Shown here piece after piece: positions 10,301 to 21,879 of a stretch of 64,000 bases of DNA. The stretch is from Isoperla grammatica (lineage: Eukaryota; Arthropoda; Insecta; Plecoptera; Perlodidae): positions 18,928,686 to 18,992,685 of the forward strand of contig OX246747.1 in assembly GCA_945910005.1 (NCBI GenBank). The letters run 5' to 3'. The notes below the pieces were generated by a model. The model did no database searches. It worked only from the letters and a program-made list of their open reading frames with translations, and was not told the DNA's origin. The position numbers and the translations under genes were made by a program. The first letter of the stretch is position 1; the number at the start of each line of letters is the position of its first letter.

Positions 10301-13300
10301 CTCAGCCAGGCAACGGCTCCCATCTGCACTCACCGGCGTTCACTCCCTCACTGGTCTCGCGCTCTCAGCCAGGCAACGGCTCCCGTCTGCACTCACCGGC
10401 GTTCACTCCCTCACTGGTCTCGCGCTCTCAGCCAGGCAACGGCTCCCGTCTGCACTCACCGGCGTTCACTCCCCCACTGGTCTCGCGCTCTCAGCCAGGC
10501 AACGGCTCCCGTCTGCACTCACCGGCGTTCACTCCCTCACTGGTCTCGCGTCTCAGCCAGGCAACGGCTCCCGTCTGCACTCACCGGCGTACACTCCCTC
10601 ACTGGTCTCGCGCTCTCAGCCAGGCAACGGCTCCCGTCTGCACTCACCGGCGTTCACTCCCTCACTGGTCTCGCGCTCTCAGCCAGGCAACGGCTCCCGT
10701 CTGCACTCACCGGCGTTCACTCCCTCACTGGGACCGGCACTGGTCTCGCGCTCTCAGCCAGGCAACGGCTCCCGTCTGCACTCACCGGCGTTCACTCCCT
10801 CACTGGTCTCGTGCTCTCAGCCAGGCAACGGCTCCCGTCTTCACTCACCGGCGTTCACTCCCTCACTGGGACCGGCACTGGTCTCGCGCTCTCAGCCAGG
10901 CAACGGCTCCCGTCTGCACTCACCGGCGTTCACTCCCTCACTGGTCTCGCGCTCTCAGCCAGGCAACGGCTCCCGTCTGCACTCACCGGCGTTCACTCCC
11001 TCACTGGTCTCGCGCTCTCAGCCAGGCAACGGCTCCCGTCTGCACTCACCGGCGTTCACTCCCTCACTTGTCTCGCGCTCTCAGCCAGGCAACGGCTCCC
11101 GTCTGCACTCACCGCGTTCACTCCCACACTCGTCGCGCTCTCAGCCAGGCAACGGCTCCCGTCTGCACTCACAGGCGTTCACTCCCTCACTGGGACCGGC
11201 ACTGGTCTCGTACTCTCAGCCAGGCAACGGCTCCCGTCTGCACTCACCGGCGTTCACTCCCTCACTGGTCTCGCGCTCTCAGCCAGGCAACGGCTCCCGT
11301 CTGCACTCACCGGCGTTCACTCCCCCACTGGTCTCGCGCTCTCAGCCAGGCAACGGCTCCCGTCTGCACTCACCGGCGTTCACTCCCCCACTGGTCTCGC
11401 GCTGTCAGCCAGGAAACGGCTCCCGTCTGCACTCACCGGCGTTCACTCCCTCACTGGTCTCGCGCTGTCAGCCAGGAAACGGCTCCCGTCTGCACTCACC
11501 GCGTTCACTCCCACACTCGTCGCGCTCTCAGCCAGGCAACGGCTCCCGTCTGCACTCACCCGCGTTCACTCCCTCACTGGTCTCGCGCTCTCAGCCAGGC
11601 AACGGCTCCCGTCTGCACTCACCGGCGTTCACTCCCTCACTGGGACCGGCACTGGTCTCGCGCTCTCAGCCAGGCAACGGCTCCCGTCTGCACTCACCGG
11701 CGTTCACTCCCTCACTGGGACCGGCACTGGTCTCGCGCTCTCAGCCAGGCAACGGCTCCCGTCTGCACTCACTGGCGTTCACTCCCTCACTGGGACCGGC
11801 ACTGGTCTCGCGCTCTCAGCCAGGCAACGGCTCCCGTCTGCACTCACCGGCGTTCACTCCCTCACTGGTCTCGCGCTCTCAGCCAGGCAACGGCTCCCGT
11901 CTGCACTCACCGGCGTTCACTCCCTCACTGGTCTCGCGCTCTCAGCCAGGCAACGGCTCCCGTCTGCACTCACCGGCGTTCACTCCCTCACTGGGACCGG
12001 CACTGGTCTCGCGCTCTCAGCCAGGCAACGGCTCCCGTCTGCACTCACCGGCGTTCACTCCCTCACTGGTCTCGCGCTCTCAGCCAGGCAACGGCTCCCG
12101 TCTGCACTCACCGGCGTTCACTCCCTCACTGGTCTCGCGCTCTCAGCCAGGCAACGGCTCCCGTCTGCACTCACCGGCGTTCACTCCCTCACTGGGACCG
12201 GCACTGGTCTCGCGCTCTCAGCCAGGCAACGGCTCCCGTCTGCACTCACCGGCGTTCACTCCCTCACTGGGACCGGCACTGGTCTCGCGCTCTCAGCCAG
12301 GCAACGGCTCCCGTCTGCACTCACCGGCGTTCACTCCCTCACTGGTCTCGCGCTCTCAGCCAGGCAACGGCTCCCGTCTGCACTCACTGGCGTTCACTCC
12401 CTCACTGGTCTCGCGCTCTCAGCCAGGCAACGGCTCCCGTCTGCACTCACCGGCGTTCACTCCCTCACTGGTCTCGCGCTCTCAGCCAGGCAACGGCTCC
12501 CGTCTGCACTCACCGGCGTTCACTCCCTCACTGGTCTCGCGCTCTCAGCCAGGCAACGGCTCCCGTCTGCACTCACCGGCGTTCACTCCCTCACTGGTCT
12601 CGCGCTCTCAGCCAGGCAACGGCTCCCGTCTGCACTCACCGGCGTTCACTCCCTCACTGGTCTCGCGCTCTCAGCCAGGCAACGGCTCCCATCTGCACTC
12701 ACCGGCGTTCACTCCCTCACTGGTCTCGCGCTCTCAGCCAGGCAACGGCTCCCGTCTGCACTCACCGGCGTTCACTCCCTCACTGGTCTCGCGCTCTCAG
12801 CCAGGCAACGGCTCCCGTCTGCACTCACAGGCGTTCACTCCCTCACTGGTCTCGCGCTCTCAGCCAGGCAACGGCTCCCGTCTGCACTCACCGGCGTTCA
12901 CTCCCTCACTGGGACCGGCACTGGTCTCGCGCTCTCAGCCAGGCAACGGCTCCCGTCTGCACTCACCGGCGTTCACTCACTCACTGGTCTCGCGCTCTCA
13001 GCCAGGCAACGGCTCCCGTCTGCACTCACCGGCGTTCACTCCCTCACTGGTCTCGCGCTCTCAGCCAGGCAACGGCTCCCGTCTGCACTCACCGGCGTTC
13101 ACTCCCTCACTGGGACCGGCACTGGTCTCGCGCTCTCAGCCAGGCAACGGCTCCCGTCTGCACTCACCGGCGTTCACTCCCTCACTGGTCTCGCGCTCTC
13201 AGCCAGGCAACGGCTCCCGTCTGCACTCACCGGCGTTCACTCCCTCACTGGTCTCGCGCTCTCAGCCAGGCAACGGCTCCCGTCTGCACTCACCGGCGTT

Positions 13301-14491
13301 CACTCCCTCACTGGTCTCGCGCTCTCAGCCAGGCAACGGCTCCCGTCTGCACTCACCGGCGTTCACTCCCCCACTGGTCTCGCGCTCTCAGCCAGGCAAC
13401 GGCTCCCGTCTGCACTCACCGGCGTTCACTCCCTCACTGGTCTCGCGCTCTCAGCCAGGCAACGGCTCCCATCTGCACTCACCGGCGTTCACTCCCTCAC
13501 TGGTCTCGCGCTCTCAGCCAGGCAACGGCTCCCGTCTGCACTCACCGGCGTTCACTCCCTCACTGGTCTCGCGCTCTCAGCCAGGCAACGGCTCCCATCT
13601 GCACTCACCGGCGTTCACTCCCTCACTGGTCTCGCGCTCTCAGCCAGGCAACGGCTCCCATCTGCACTCACTGGCGTTCACTCCCTCACTGGTCTCGCGC
13701 TCTCAGCCAGGCAACGGCTCCCATCTGCACTCACCGGCGTTCACTCCCTCACTGGTCTCGCGCTCTCAGCCAGGCAACGGCTCCCATCTGCACTCACCGG
13801 CGTTCACTCCCTCACTGGTCTCGCGCTCTCAGCCAGGCAACGGCTCCCATCTGCACTCACCGGCGTTCACTCCCTCACTGGTCTCGCGCTCTCAGCCAGG
13901 CAACGGCTCCCATCTGCACTCACCGGCGTTCACTCCCCCACTGGTCTCGCGCTCTCAGCCAGGCAACGGCTCCCGTCTGCACTCATCGGCGTTCACTCCC
14001 TCACTGGTCTCGCGCTCTCAGCCAGGCAACGGCTCCCGTCTGCACTCACCGGCGTTCACTCCCTCACTGGTCTCGCGCTCTCAGCCAGGCAACGGCTTCC
14101 GTCTGCACTCACCGGCGTTCACTCCCTCACTGGTCTCGCGCTCTCAGCCAGGCAACGGCTCCCGTCTGCACTCACCGGCGTTCACTCCCTCACTGGTCTC
14201 GCGCTCTCAGCCAGGCAACGGCTCCCGTCTGTACTCACCCGCGTTCACTCCCTCACTGGTCTCGCGCTCTCAGCCAGGCAACGGCTCCCGTCTGCACTCA
14301 CCGGCGTTCACTCCCCCACTGGTCTCGCGCTCTCAGCCAGGCAACGGCTCCCGTCTGCACTCACCGGCGTTCACTCCCTCACTGGGACCGGCACTGGTCT
14401 CGCGCTCTCAGCCAGGCAACGGCTCCCGTCTGCACTCACCGGCGTTCACTCCCTCACTGGGACCGGCACCGGTCTCGCGCTCTCAGCCAGG
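7333..14491. repeat. 63-bp minisatellite, about 110 copies, downstream of and overlapping the end of NUDT16
   Basis: The unit on the plus strand runs CTCGCGCTCTCAGCCAGGCA, then ACGGCTCCCG, TCTGCACTCA and CCGGCGTTCACTCCCTCACTGGT. Some units carry a 12-bp insertion containing GGACCGGCAC, making 75 bp. Because 63 and 75 are multiples of 3, long open frames exist on the plus strand, broken by small indels near 10088 and 10553; these are not genes. On the minus strand each unit carries GCCGGTGAGTGCAG, which resembles a 5' splice site. The proximal unit supplies the last residues and the TGA stop of NUDT16 (14446-14448). High identity between copies suggests recent expansion or homogenisation. Confidence 0.98.
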
Positions 14492-14643
14492 TGGATCTCC
14501 GCCTCGGTCATGAGCTTCAGGTGCAGCAGAGAGTCCATCAGCTGGCGGCGAGAGTTGCCGGCAAACGAGTGTGTCAGGAAGTTGGGGAAGCCTCGGTAGC
14601 CGTCGCCCATCGTGTAGAGAGGAACTCGGATGGTGCCCAGGGC
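14446..14643 (-). CDS. NUDT16: NUDT16 exon 3 (terminal, enters the minisatellite)
   Basis: Acceptor ACTCCAG ends at 14644; the exon opens with GCC CTG GGC ACC ATC, giving ALGTIRVPLYTMGDG. The reading continues without a break from unique sequence into the minisatellite at about 14491 and stops at TGA 14446-14448, within repeat sequence. Confidence 0.9.
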   Translation of the reverse strand, partial: ALGTIRVPLYTMGDGYRGFPNFLTHSFAGNSRRQLMDSLLHLKLMTEAEIHLAESARPVPVPVRE

Positions 14644-17600
14644 CTGGAGTTATATTATACGCCGTGTCAGTGATGCTTTGATTCGATATTTTTGCTTTAT
14701 GTCTCATATTTTTGCAGCTTTGGCTAATCGAGACGATAAGTGGAAGAAATATGAAGTGGAAGACAATGTTTCGAGGAAACGGGCAAGTACGAGGGCTGGG
14801 AGGAAATGTGAAAGGGGAGGTTGTGGACTGTCTGACTTCTCCTTCTCGACCTATCCGGCTAGGGTGGCCCTACCAGAAGCATACGCTTCCGCCGGCATAG
14901 CTCTCGGGATCAACAAAGCACGCAAACCTGCCCGCCACGATAAGGCAGCAGTTCCTGGGCAGACGTGTCAGTGATGAGTAGGGTTGCACACGATGATAAG
15001 CGTTTTCGTTTGATATTCGATATTCAATAACATTTCGAGAATCGATAGGTAACAATAATATTATCAAATGATTTGTTTTTTCAAAAAAATGTAAGTGATG
15101 CATTTCTTCTTGGGCATTTGTAGTACTAAAATACTCAAAGATACCGACAAAATACCGCGTCTCATAGTGATTGGGTGGGCCTAGGCCTACTCTAGGACTC
15201 CCTGGCCAATGACATGAGCAGGCCAGAAAAGGAAGCAATGTTATTGGATAGTTACACAAAAGAATGAATGAAAAAGCCATATATATACGTATATATATAT
15301 TAAAATACTAGGGATGACATCGGGTACCCAGCCGGGTAGCCCGGCTCCAAATATTACCCGGTGCCGTTTTTCGGGTCCGTCCATTTCTAGGTTAAATTCA
15401 CGCACCAGTATTGCTGCGGTCGATTCCAGTGGAGCCAGCAGGTACAGAATGCGCCGACCCTTCCAGAACAGACGCGAGCCAACTTGCATTCATTACTGAT
15501 TGTTCTTTGTTTAACATTCTGGTGAACATTCTAGCTAACACTTGTTCTATTACTATTTATGTTACTTGAAATATCCTGTTTTATGTACGTGCTTCAGTTG
15601 TGTATTGAGAATTTGTTTTATGTGACGTGATTCCTGCAGGCATATTCCAAGAGGCTAACCGAGCGGGTGGCATCAGTGGTGTATTCGAGCTTGGGTGAGC
15701 CTGGGCGCTTTTTAACAGTCAACAGCCCATATTATACCATTACAATACATACAAGAAGGCCTACATTGCTAAACAAATAACAGCCATGTGTAATAAAAAA
15801 CGTTTTCTATGCGGATCATATTTTAGAGCAGCAAAAATACGCATTACCAAATATACATAGCTTCGAAACGATGGACAGAATTAATAGGGTTTTGCTGCAG
15901 GTATCAAATGTGACAGTTGCTAGGACTCCTTGTGGATAATTAAAAACGTCTGATTTCATTGTTCTATCTGACAAGACTACACTATGGGGCTAATTAACAA
16001 AAAAATTTCTAAATACATGAATGGCCTCTGAATTTTTGCTCACAAACGTTTCCTTAAGTTCTTTAACCCCGTTCAATTTCTGTAACATCGTTTTCCACCC
16101 ACTTAAACTACCCCCCCCCCCCCCCCGTACACATGTAAATTCGACCGCCCAGGCACCTTATATTTTAGGAATACACTACTGGGTGGCATGCATATCATTC
16201 GTCCCTCGTGTTTAGCGACGACCTTCAAATCAAGCCTACACGTCGAAAAATACAGGATCCGGGTACCTGGGTATTATGAGAGCTGGAACCGGTCCCGAAT
16301 TTTATTACCCGATGTCATCCCTAAAATATACTATATATCGATACTCTTTATTCCAACATCATTTAGTTGGATAAAGGGGTGTTTCCACCATTGATCTTGG
16401 GCATCCCAGACAAGATAAGATAAGAGATTTAAAAAAACTCTACAGTGTCATGTGAGATGTGTCCAAGGAATATTGCTCTCTAACGTTCCGCACTCGGTTA
16501 GGCAGTGGACGACGTAATATCACGGAATCTGTAAAAGATTACTTCATGTTTGTAAATTTATTATCTTTCTATAATGTCCTCATTGTTTTTTATTATTAAC
16601 AATTTTTATTTTTTCATTGTGCATCCCTAGTAATAAGCTTACAGTTGCCAAGAGAGGTAGGGTTAAATTACACAAGCTGCGTCCAGGGCTCGATGTTAAT
16701 TATTTAGCACTCGGCCCAGAGTGAAGTTTCTAATTTACTAGTCCGAAAGAAACACTAGTCCTACCATTTCCTTATCTTCTGATTTGTATCAACATCTCAC
16801 TTTATAACTTGCCACCATGGTTAAGTCAAGTTGAAGAACACTGTTTAGACCTAGTTGCTGAAATTATCGGGAAGAATTATGGAATCAAGATTGTATTTTG
16901 TAGCTTAGTGGTAATGAGGTATTGCATCTTTTAAGGATTTATGTTTCTTTAACTAACGTTGCCCATCGGGCGAGCGAACAGAAAACTTGGATCGCCTGAG
17001 TAACAATTTACTCGCCTCGGGTGACCGGGCGAGCGTTTGATTCGAGCCTTGGCTGCACCAGTTATTTCTACTTTATTTTATTGATATTTTTCTTGTTGAT
17101 AGTCAGAATGTGAGAGAAAGTGAACTGTGTGAGCCTAGGCTATCTGACATACATGACCCATCATAGATTATAAGCTCAAAAGGGTGGAATAATTAAATGT
17201 GTAAATGTAGATGGCTGTTTAAATGTTAGTTGATTATGTAGACGGTGATGAGGTTAGAGTTTTTCACAGATGACAATTCATTTATATGATACAGTGTCAG
17301 TAGTTTATTATTTTTAAACCATGCTATGACTGCCAAGTAAACATTGCAATTAGGGACGACGACGGGTACCCGTTACCCGCCCGACCCAACCGGGTATGGG
17401 TATGTGTTCCATTACCCGAAATCCCCTCCCGTAATTTTTTTTTAAATTTAATTTAGACTATTTAATATAATTTTTGTATCCATAATTTACTAACATAAAC
17501 GAACCCCAAATACCAAGCTGCTCACATGCAATAGAATGGGTAGGTTCCTTCACATTTATACCTAGCTACCAGCTACATACGTGTCTTTGTGATTTACGGA

Positions 17601-20600
17601 AAATGAGCCTGTATTTTTCCTGCTTCCAATGCAGAAGGTCCCGGGTTCAAATCCCGCTTCAGGCAGAAGTTTTTAACTTCTTATGTGGATTCAATTCCAT
17701 TACTTCTTGGCTTAGAAATAAGTAAACGGTGACTTTGGAGCCGTCCTAGCAACAAAGCACTCAATAAATTCAAAGTTGTTCTGAATCGGCCTTGTTGATT
17801 CTGGCATTTGTCCGCAGGTGTCCGCACTGTCCAATCACTGATTCATATGTTTCGTATTTGAAATATCGATCTTTGATTGGTTATCGCTCACTCGTCGATG
17901 GTGTTCAAAGCCTACAGGGTTGGTTTAGTCACTTTAAATTTAAGTCCCCCACTGCAAATCAGTTTAGTTACTGAGTGGGTAGACTCTAAATGTGAATTTA
18001 TTTATTTATTTTATTTATAGTTTGGCTAATTAAGTTTGGTGGATGATTACTAATTAGACATCCCGATTTATATTTTTAATTTTATTTAATTTTTTTTTAC
18101 TTAGTAGGGTAGGCCTACTTATTACCCAGGGGTAACTGCGGGTATTGTGAATGGGTACTCGGGTCTTAAAAAAAGTTGGGTTTCGTCATCCCTAGGCTAA
18201 TTGCAATGTAAAAGGTTTAAGTGCGTGAGAACTATTTTAATTCATTACAAAAGAAAGATGACAACAGCAATGTTTCGCTCGGAAACACGGCATTACCTGC
18301 TGGCAAAACATCTCCATAGATTTGAAATAATCGAATAGAATGCATGCAAATTGTGTAATGACGGAGTGCAGGACAGCTTACACTTCCACGCACTAAACCG
18401 AAGGAAATGACCGACAGAATGGCGGAGGCATGGACAGAAATGAGTGGGAGGCATAAGCCGCCCAGGCTAGACGTGCGATGACTATAAAGAAGATGCGGCA
18501 TAAGAAAACAACACCTTTACAAGGCAGTAGTTAGATGATTGATCTAGACAAGATCATGCTTTAAATAAATGTACATGCATAATAATACTAGGAACAACTT
18601 AGGCATACAGATTGCTACTTTAGTACGGTACATTGTTCTTCAAGCATAGGTATTAAGTTGCTCTTTGACCCTACCCTAGATACATGCATAGTAATGAGGC
18701 TAACACACATGATTGGCCAACCTTGTACAAGTTTGTGCGTGATGGATAAGTAGGTCCCTAGATGCTCGGGCACACGCATGCATGCATACAGAGGAAAATG
18801 ACATTAGTAACAGCTGACCCTTTGACCTTCGAAGGGCTTTTCAAGCCAGTTTTCAAAGTACCTACTTCAACTGCTAAGTTAGTAGAGCTAGTACACTGAT
18901 GTAAGGACTTCACTTTCTTGCATTTCATTATAAAATCTCAGTTTTCCAACTGTCCCAAAACACAGCAATTTTAAAGTGAGCATGTAACAATTTAATAACA
19001 GACTGCGAATAAACAAGTACAGGCTAAAGAAAAAAATAACAGCAATGTAGGCTATAAATTCTAAAAATATCAATACGGGTGCATCTCAATCTTTTGAACC
19101 TAAGCCTCACTCTACAATCTTACAAGTGCTCACAGTCTCACCAATGTTCTCAACCTGTTGAAGAGTACGCCCGTACATTACGGACCATGCGTACGGCCAT
19201 TACGGAGTAATCACGTAGGCCTACACTTACGGGCGATAGTTTTGGCTCCAGTAATACGTAGTTAAGCCGGACGTTTTCAGAACCAGTAATAGAGTGACAT
19301 ACGCACAGCACCTACTGCCATTTATTGGCAGTGATTTGCAGCTTCACCAGAGTTTCAAAGTATGATTCTGTAGCCTCTAGCAATTTTTTTTTAGACGACT
19401 CAAGTCTGGGGTGGCAAATAACAGGTGGTTGTGCATTCAAAGACGACATTCTTACATCGTCGTAAACACGTTATGGCCAGGGAATTGTGATTTGTGAATG
19501 CGACTATAATGAAGTGATGTAAGTGATTATGATGATATTGATTATTCTAGTTCCCTAAAAATACGCACTCCGGCAGGTGAGGCGGCCATTTAAAACCCTC
19601 TCTTAAACAGGTAAAAAATCATTTTTGTTTTATAGGCCTATGCAATAAAAAAAGTCACTACGCACTATTAAATATTAACAACCAAAGTGATTGGACTCTG
19701 CCAACGTTATACCGGTATATGTAGGGCCTATGTTTGCTAGAGCGTCGTATGCTTCACAGGCTTAGGCCTACTTAAGACTCATCATGGAACGTAACGTGAC
19801 ATGCCTGGGCCAAAACGTATTAACAGCTGTAATTAATTCCTTTGAGATAAAACGAAATTAAATAATAAAAAACTAATCAGTTGGCATCTCACTTGTATTT
19901 GCTTCGTGCACCACAGTTCGAGAAACACTGAACTAGGTATTCAGTGAATAAGATACACAACACACCAAGCCATTCTAAGCTAGGCCTACCTTTTCCTTAA
20001 TTAGTGGATTGTATTTAAATAATGTCAAACAGGCAACTAAACTTTAGGAACAGGAACCTTTTCACCAGCCCAAACATAACTTTGCTTACCATGTCACCAT
20101 TCAATAACTCTGCAAGCACTAAGTGGGAAGGGAAAAACAAACGTGTGAACTAGTCTAATCTAAGCTCACCTCAGTTCCATAATCGTAGGCACTGGAGGAG
20201 TTACGCTCGATGTGTCTTATCTCATCCATTGGAGCTTCGGAGGCGTAGAAATGAAGGCAGAGCTTTTTGGAAGGGCTGTAGTGCGTGATAACGTGATCGC
20301 CATCCTTGACAGAGAAGCGATTCAGGTCGACGCCCATCTCTTCAACGAGCTCTCGGTTTAGGCCGAAGACGGTGGTTTCTCCGTCGTCGACAAGACCCCC
20401 AGGGAAGCCCAGGTAGCCGTCGAATCTCATCTGCATCTGCGGGAAATATTACAACCACGTAAACAAGTGGGGAAGCCAAAGTAGCCGTCAAATCTCATCT
20501 GCATCTGCAGGAACTATGGGGAAAGAGGAAATGGATGACCTTTGGCAACTCTTGGTACATAGGCCTACAGTAGGCCGTGATCGGAATCAATTTTGGACAG

Positions 20601-21142
20601 ACTATCTTTCTACGATTGCAATCCTAACAATTGTGGGTGGAGCTTCACCCCACATACCATTTACTATAGCCCTAGCAAGGGTACAAAGTACGATTCGCAT
20701 AGGCCTACCATATTCGTACGTTGATACTACGAGTTACTAGCAAACATCTAACGTTTGAGTACAACACAGACCCACGCCTAGGTCATCCTAATTCGTACAT
20801 TACCTAGGCCTATGTAGACCTTCATGGACGGAGAAAATAAAGCCTCGGCTAGGGCCTAGGCCTAGACTGTACTTGGCATAGGCCTAGGCGTAGGGCCTAG
20901 GCCTAGGTAGGCCTAAACTTGCTCTTGCTTACCAACACTGCAGCACGCGGACTATATATTCCAAAAACTTTCTCGTCATGCCTCGAATAAATCATGCAAT
21001 GCGCAGCATGTTCACATTGACTGTAAACTGGGCTCTTCAAATCGTCCAGCGAAAGAACAACGTAATCGTTTTGTTCACTTGGCCTTCCTAGATGTTCCGA
21101 ATCAGCCAAGTGGCCCCAAGATCTGTCACCGCTGTCAACCAT
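14446..21142 (-). CDS. NUDT16: NUDT16-type Nudix hydrolase (U8 snoRNA-decapping enzyme family), three exons
   Basis: Spliced CDS on the minus strand: exon 1 21142-20933 (70 codons), exon 2 20436-20170 (89 codons), exon 3 14643-14446 (65 codons plus stop), both introns phase 0, 224 aa against about 195 in human NUDT16. The Nudix box is perfect in exon 2: G84-x5-E90-x7-R98-E-L-x-E-E-x-G105-V. Other family blocks are MQMRFDGYLGFPGG, YGTE, and RVPLYTMGDG with TFxxNSF-like FLTHSFAGNSR in exon 3. Known role: NUDT16 hydrolyses capped U8 snoRNA, inosine nucleotides and related substrates, in the nucleus and nucleolus. The final residues (about LAESARPVPVPVRE) come from minisatellite units, so the C-terminus is lineage-specific. 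No TATA box seen upstream. Confidence 0.93.
14676..14963 (+). mobile_element. SINE-like retroposon (family R1) in NUDT16 intron 2
   Basis: It is flanked by a perfect 13-bp duplication CGTGTCAGTGATG (14663-14675 and 14964-14976). The 5' part carries the family motif GTCTCATATTTTTGCAGC...GGCTAATCGAGACGAT and the 3' part ends CCTGGGCAGA. No protein-coding potential and no clear tRNA promoter. It sits only about 20 bp upstream of the exon 3 acceptor (in transcript terms). Confidence 0.85.
15195..15282 (+). repeat. Short dispersed repeat, second copy at 39768-39860
   Basis: GACTCCCTGGCCAATGACAT, GAGCAGGCCAGAAAAGGAAG and GAATGAATGAAAAAGCCAT match 39768-39860 with small differences. Element type unknown. 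Confidence 0.75.
15309..16323. mobile_element. hAT-like MITE, TIR TAGGGATGACATCGGGTA (family H1)
   Basis: Terminal 18 bases are perfectly inverted (15309-15326 and 16306-16323). Flanks AAAATACT and AAAATATA are an imperfect 8-bp duplication. It lies in NUDT16 intron 2. The interior has a poly-C run at about 16112-16126 and no transposase. Relatives: 34239-34731 and, more distantly, 17351-18199. Confidence 0.85.
16324..17342. other. NUDT16 intron 2 sequence, no feature recognised
   Basis: I see no exon, RNA gene or repeat with support here. Short GC-rich patches (about 16965-17045) have no readable product. Confidence 0.4.
17618..17668 (+). other. tRNA-derived fragment (B-box/TΨC arm)
   Basis: GAAGGTCCCGGGTTCAAATC contains the Pol III B-box consensus GGTTCAAATCC inside a perfect 5-bp arm. 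The 5' half of a tRNA cloverleaf is not recognisable, so this is more likely SINE-derived than a functional tRNA gene. Confidence 0.4.
17931..18015 (-). repeat. Dispersed repeat R2, copy 1
   Basis: The block around GTAACTAAACTGATTTGCAG and TTCACATTTAGAGTCTACCC (minus strand) recurs at 37640-37700 and 42655-42735 on the plus strand, with an AAATAAATAAA edge. It is 60-85 bp long; type unknown. Confidence 0.7.
18208..20160. other. NUDT16 intron 2, upstream half; no gene seen
   Basis: Unique-looking intronic sequence with scattered TAGGCCTA motifs. Short open frames are present but none has a family signature or consistent splice sites. Confidence 0.4.
20170..20436 (-). CDS. NUDT16: NUDT16 exon 2 (Nudix box)
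   Basis: Acceptor CCGCAG just before ATGCAGATGAGATTC at 20436; donor GTGAGC (complement of 20164-20169). It carries the complete Nudix box and the HFYA block. Immediately upstream (20470-20517) lies an imperfect duplicate of its first about 48 bases including the acceptor. Confidence 0.92.
20402..20517 (-). repeat. Tandem duplication of the NUDT16 exon 2 acceptor region
   Basis: GGGGAAGCC.AGGTAGCCGTCGAATCTCATCTGCATCTGC at about 20401-20440 recurs with few changes at about 20469-20509, about 68 bp apart. The second copy carries its own CTGCAG acceptor and the start of the exon 2 reading frame with GYLGF changed to GYFGF. Confidence 0.85.
20933..21142 (-). CDS. NUDT16: NUDT16 exon 1
   Basis: It starts at ATG 21140-21142 and ends at 20933 before donor GTAAGC (complement of 20927-20932), phase 0. 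It encodes the N-terminal part with HAAHCMIYSRHDEKVFG, matching the family's HAxxxLLYxxD...LFG block. It is followed by a 496-bp intron rich in TAGGCCTA. Confidence 0.9.
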
Positions 21143-21624
21143 TTTTCAGAATAATAGTTGTAAAGAATTGGACGATAAGTCACTGCTGAGACCGCTGTCG
21201 TCTTGTAAGTGTTGACACAATCGATTGACTCGCTGTACTAGCTTTAGCTGTTACTCCACAGATCCGTAATCAATCCACTGAAATGCAGCAACTTTGTCGA
21301 AGACCCAAGATAACCTATACGTCGAAGACCAACCAACAATGCGTGCAGAGTTGTGTGAAGTAAGCTTCAGCTTCTACAACGAAACGGTAATAAACCCTGC
21401 GCCAACACAACAAACCAAACATCGAGGTTACATCCAACAGGTGGTATTTTCGTATTTTAAGCAAGCTAGCGCCAAATTATCACCAGCAAAATATATTTTT
21501 TTGTTCCGATGCATCACGATACGAGCTCCAGCTCCATTCTTCAACTTTAACAAGGCCGAAGATATGCTTGCAGCAGTTAAAAAACAAGGGGATACGAATA
21601 TTATATATATAGGCCTATATATAT

Positions 21625-21820
21625 ATAAAGTAAGGATACATGTTTCGGTTAATTAAACCAATCCAGATTTTATTTATAATGATAATTCACCGTTTTTTAT
21701 TTATTTGTTTTTGAATGTTTGTATGTCTTGAAAAAGACGACGCTAAAGTCGTTGAAACGTTGAATTATCATTATAAATAAAATTTGGATTGGTTTAACCG
21801 AAAAATGTATCCTTACTTTA
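21625..21820. repeat. Inverted-repeat element with about 64-bp arms
   Basis: AAAGTAAGGATACATGTTTC...TTTATAATGATAATTC on the left is repeated inverted as GAATTATCATTATAAATAAA...GTATCCTTACTTT on the right. The centre holds a small stem, GACGAC-GCTAAA-GTCGTT, followed by GAAACG. No coding capacity. Confidence 0.75.
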
Positions 21821-21879
21821 CATATTGCAACCAACAAAATCTGAGAAATCATATATATATGTATATTATATATATAATC

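Larger units (their letters stand above)
17351..18199. mobile_element. hAT-like element related to family H1, carrying a tRNA-like B-box
   Basis: Left end TAGGGACGACGACGGGTACC and right end (complement) TAGGGATGACGAAACCC are related to family H1. A perfect 8-bp repeat ATTGCAAT flanks it (17343-17350, 18200-18207). Inside at about 17638-17660 is CCGGGTTCAAATCCCG, a TΨC-arm/B-box-like sequence, and at 17931-18015 a dispersed repeat also seen near 37640 and 42660. Confidence 0.7.

Noticed and set aside
7333..14491. CRISPR-like regular array
   Set aside because: Units are contiguous and near-identical without unique spacers, in an animal genome: a minisatellite.
7760..14673. Open reading frames of 2,279, 1,405 and 1,201 codons on the plus strand
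   Set aside because: Pure products of a 63-bp repeat whose length is a multiple of 3; three overlapping frames are open at once, and the true gene (NUDT16) reads the other strand.
17618..17668. Functional tRNA gene
   Set aside because: Only the TΨC arm/B-box is convincing; no acceptor stem or anticodon arm could be paired.
21294..21656. 120-codon ORF upstream of NUDT16
   Set aside because: No conserved motif; it runs into the inverted-repeat element and TA-rich sequence.
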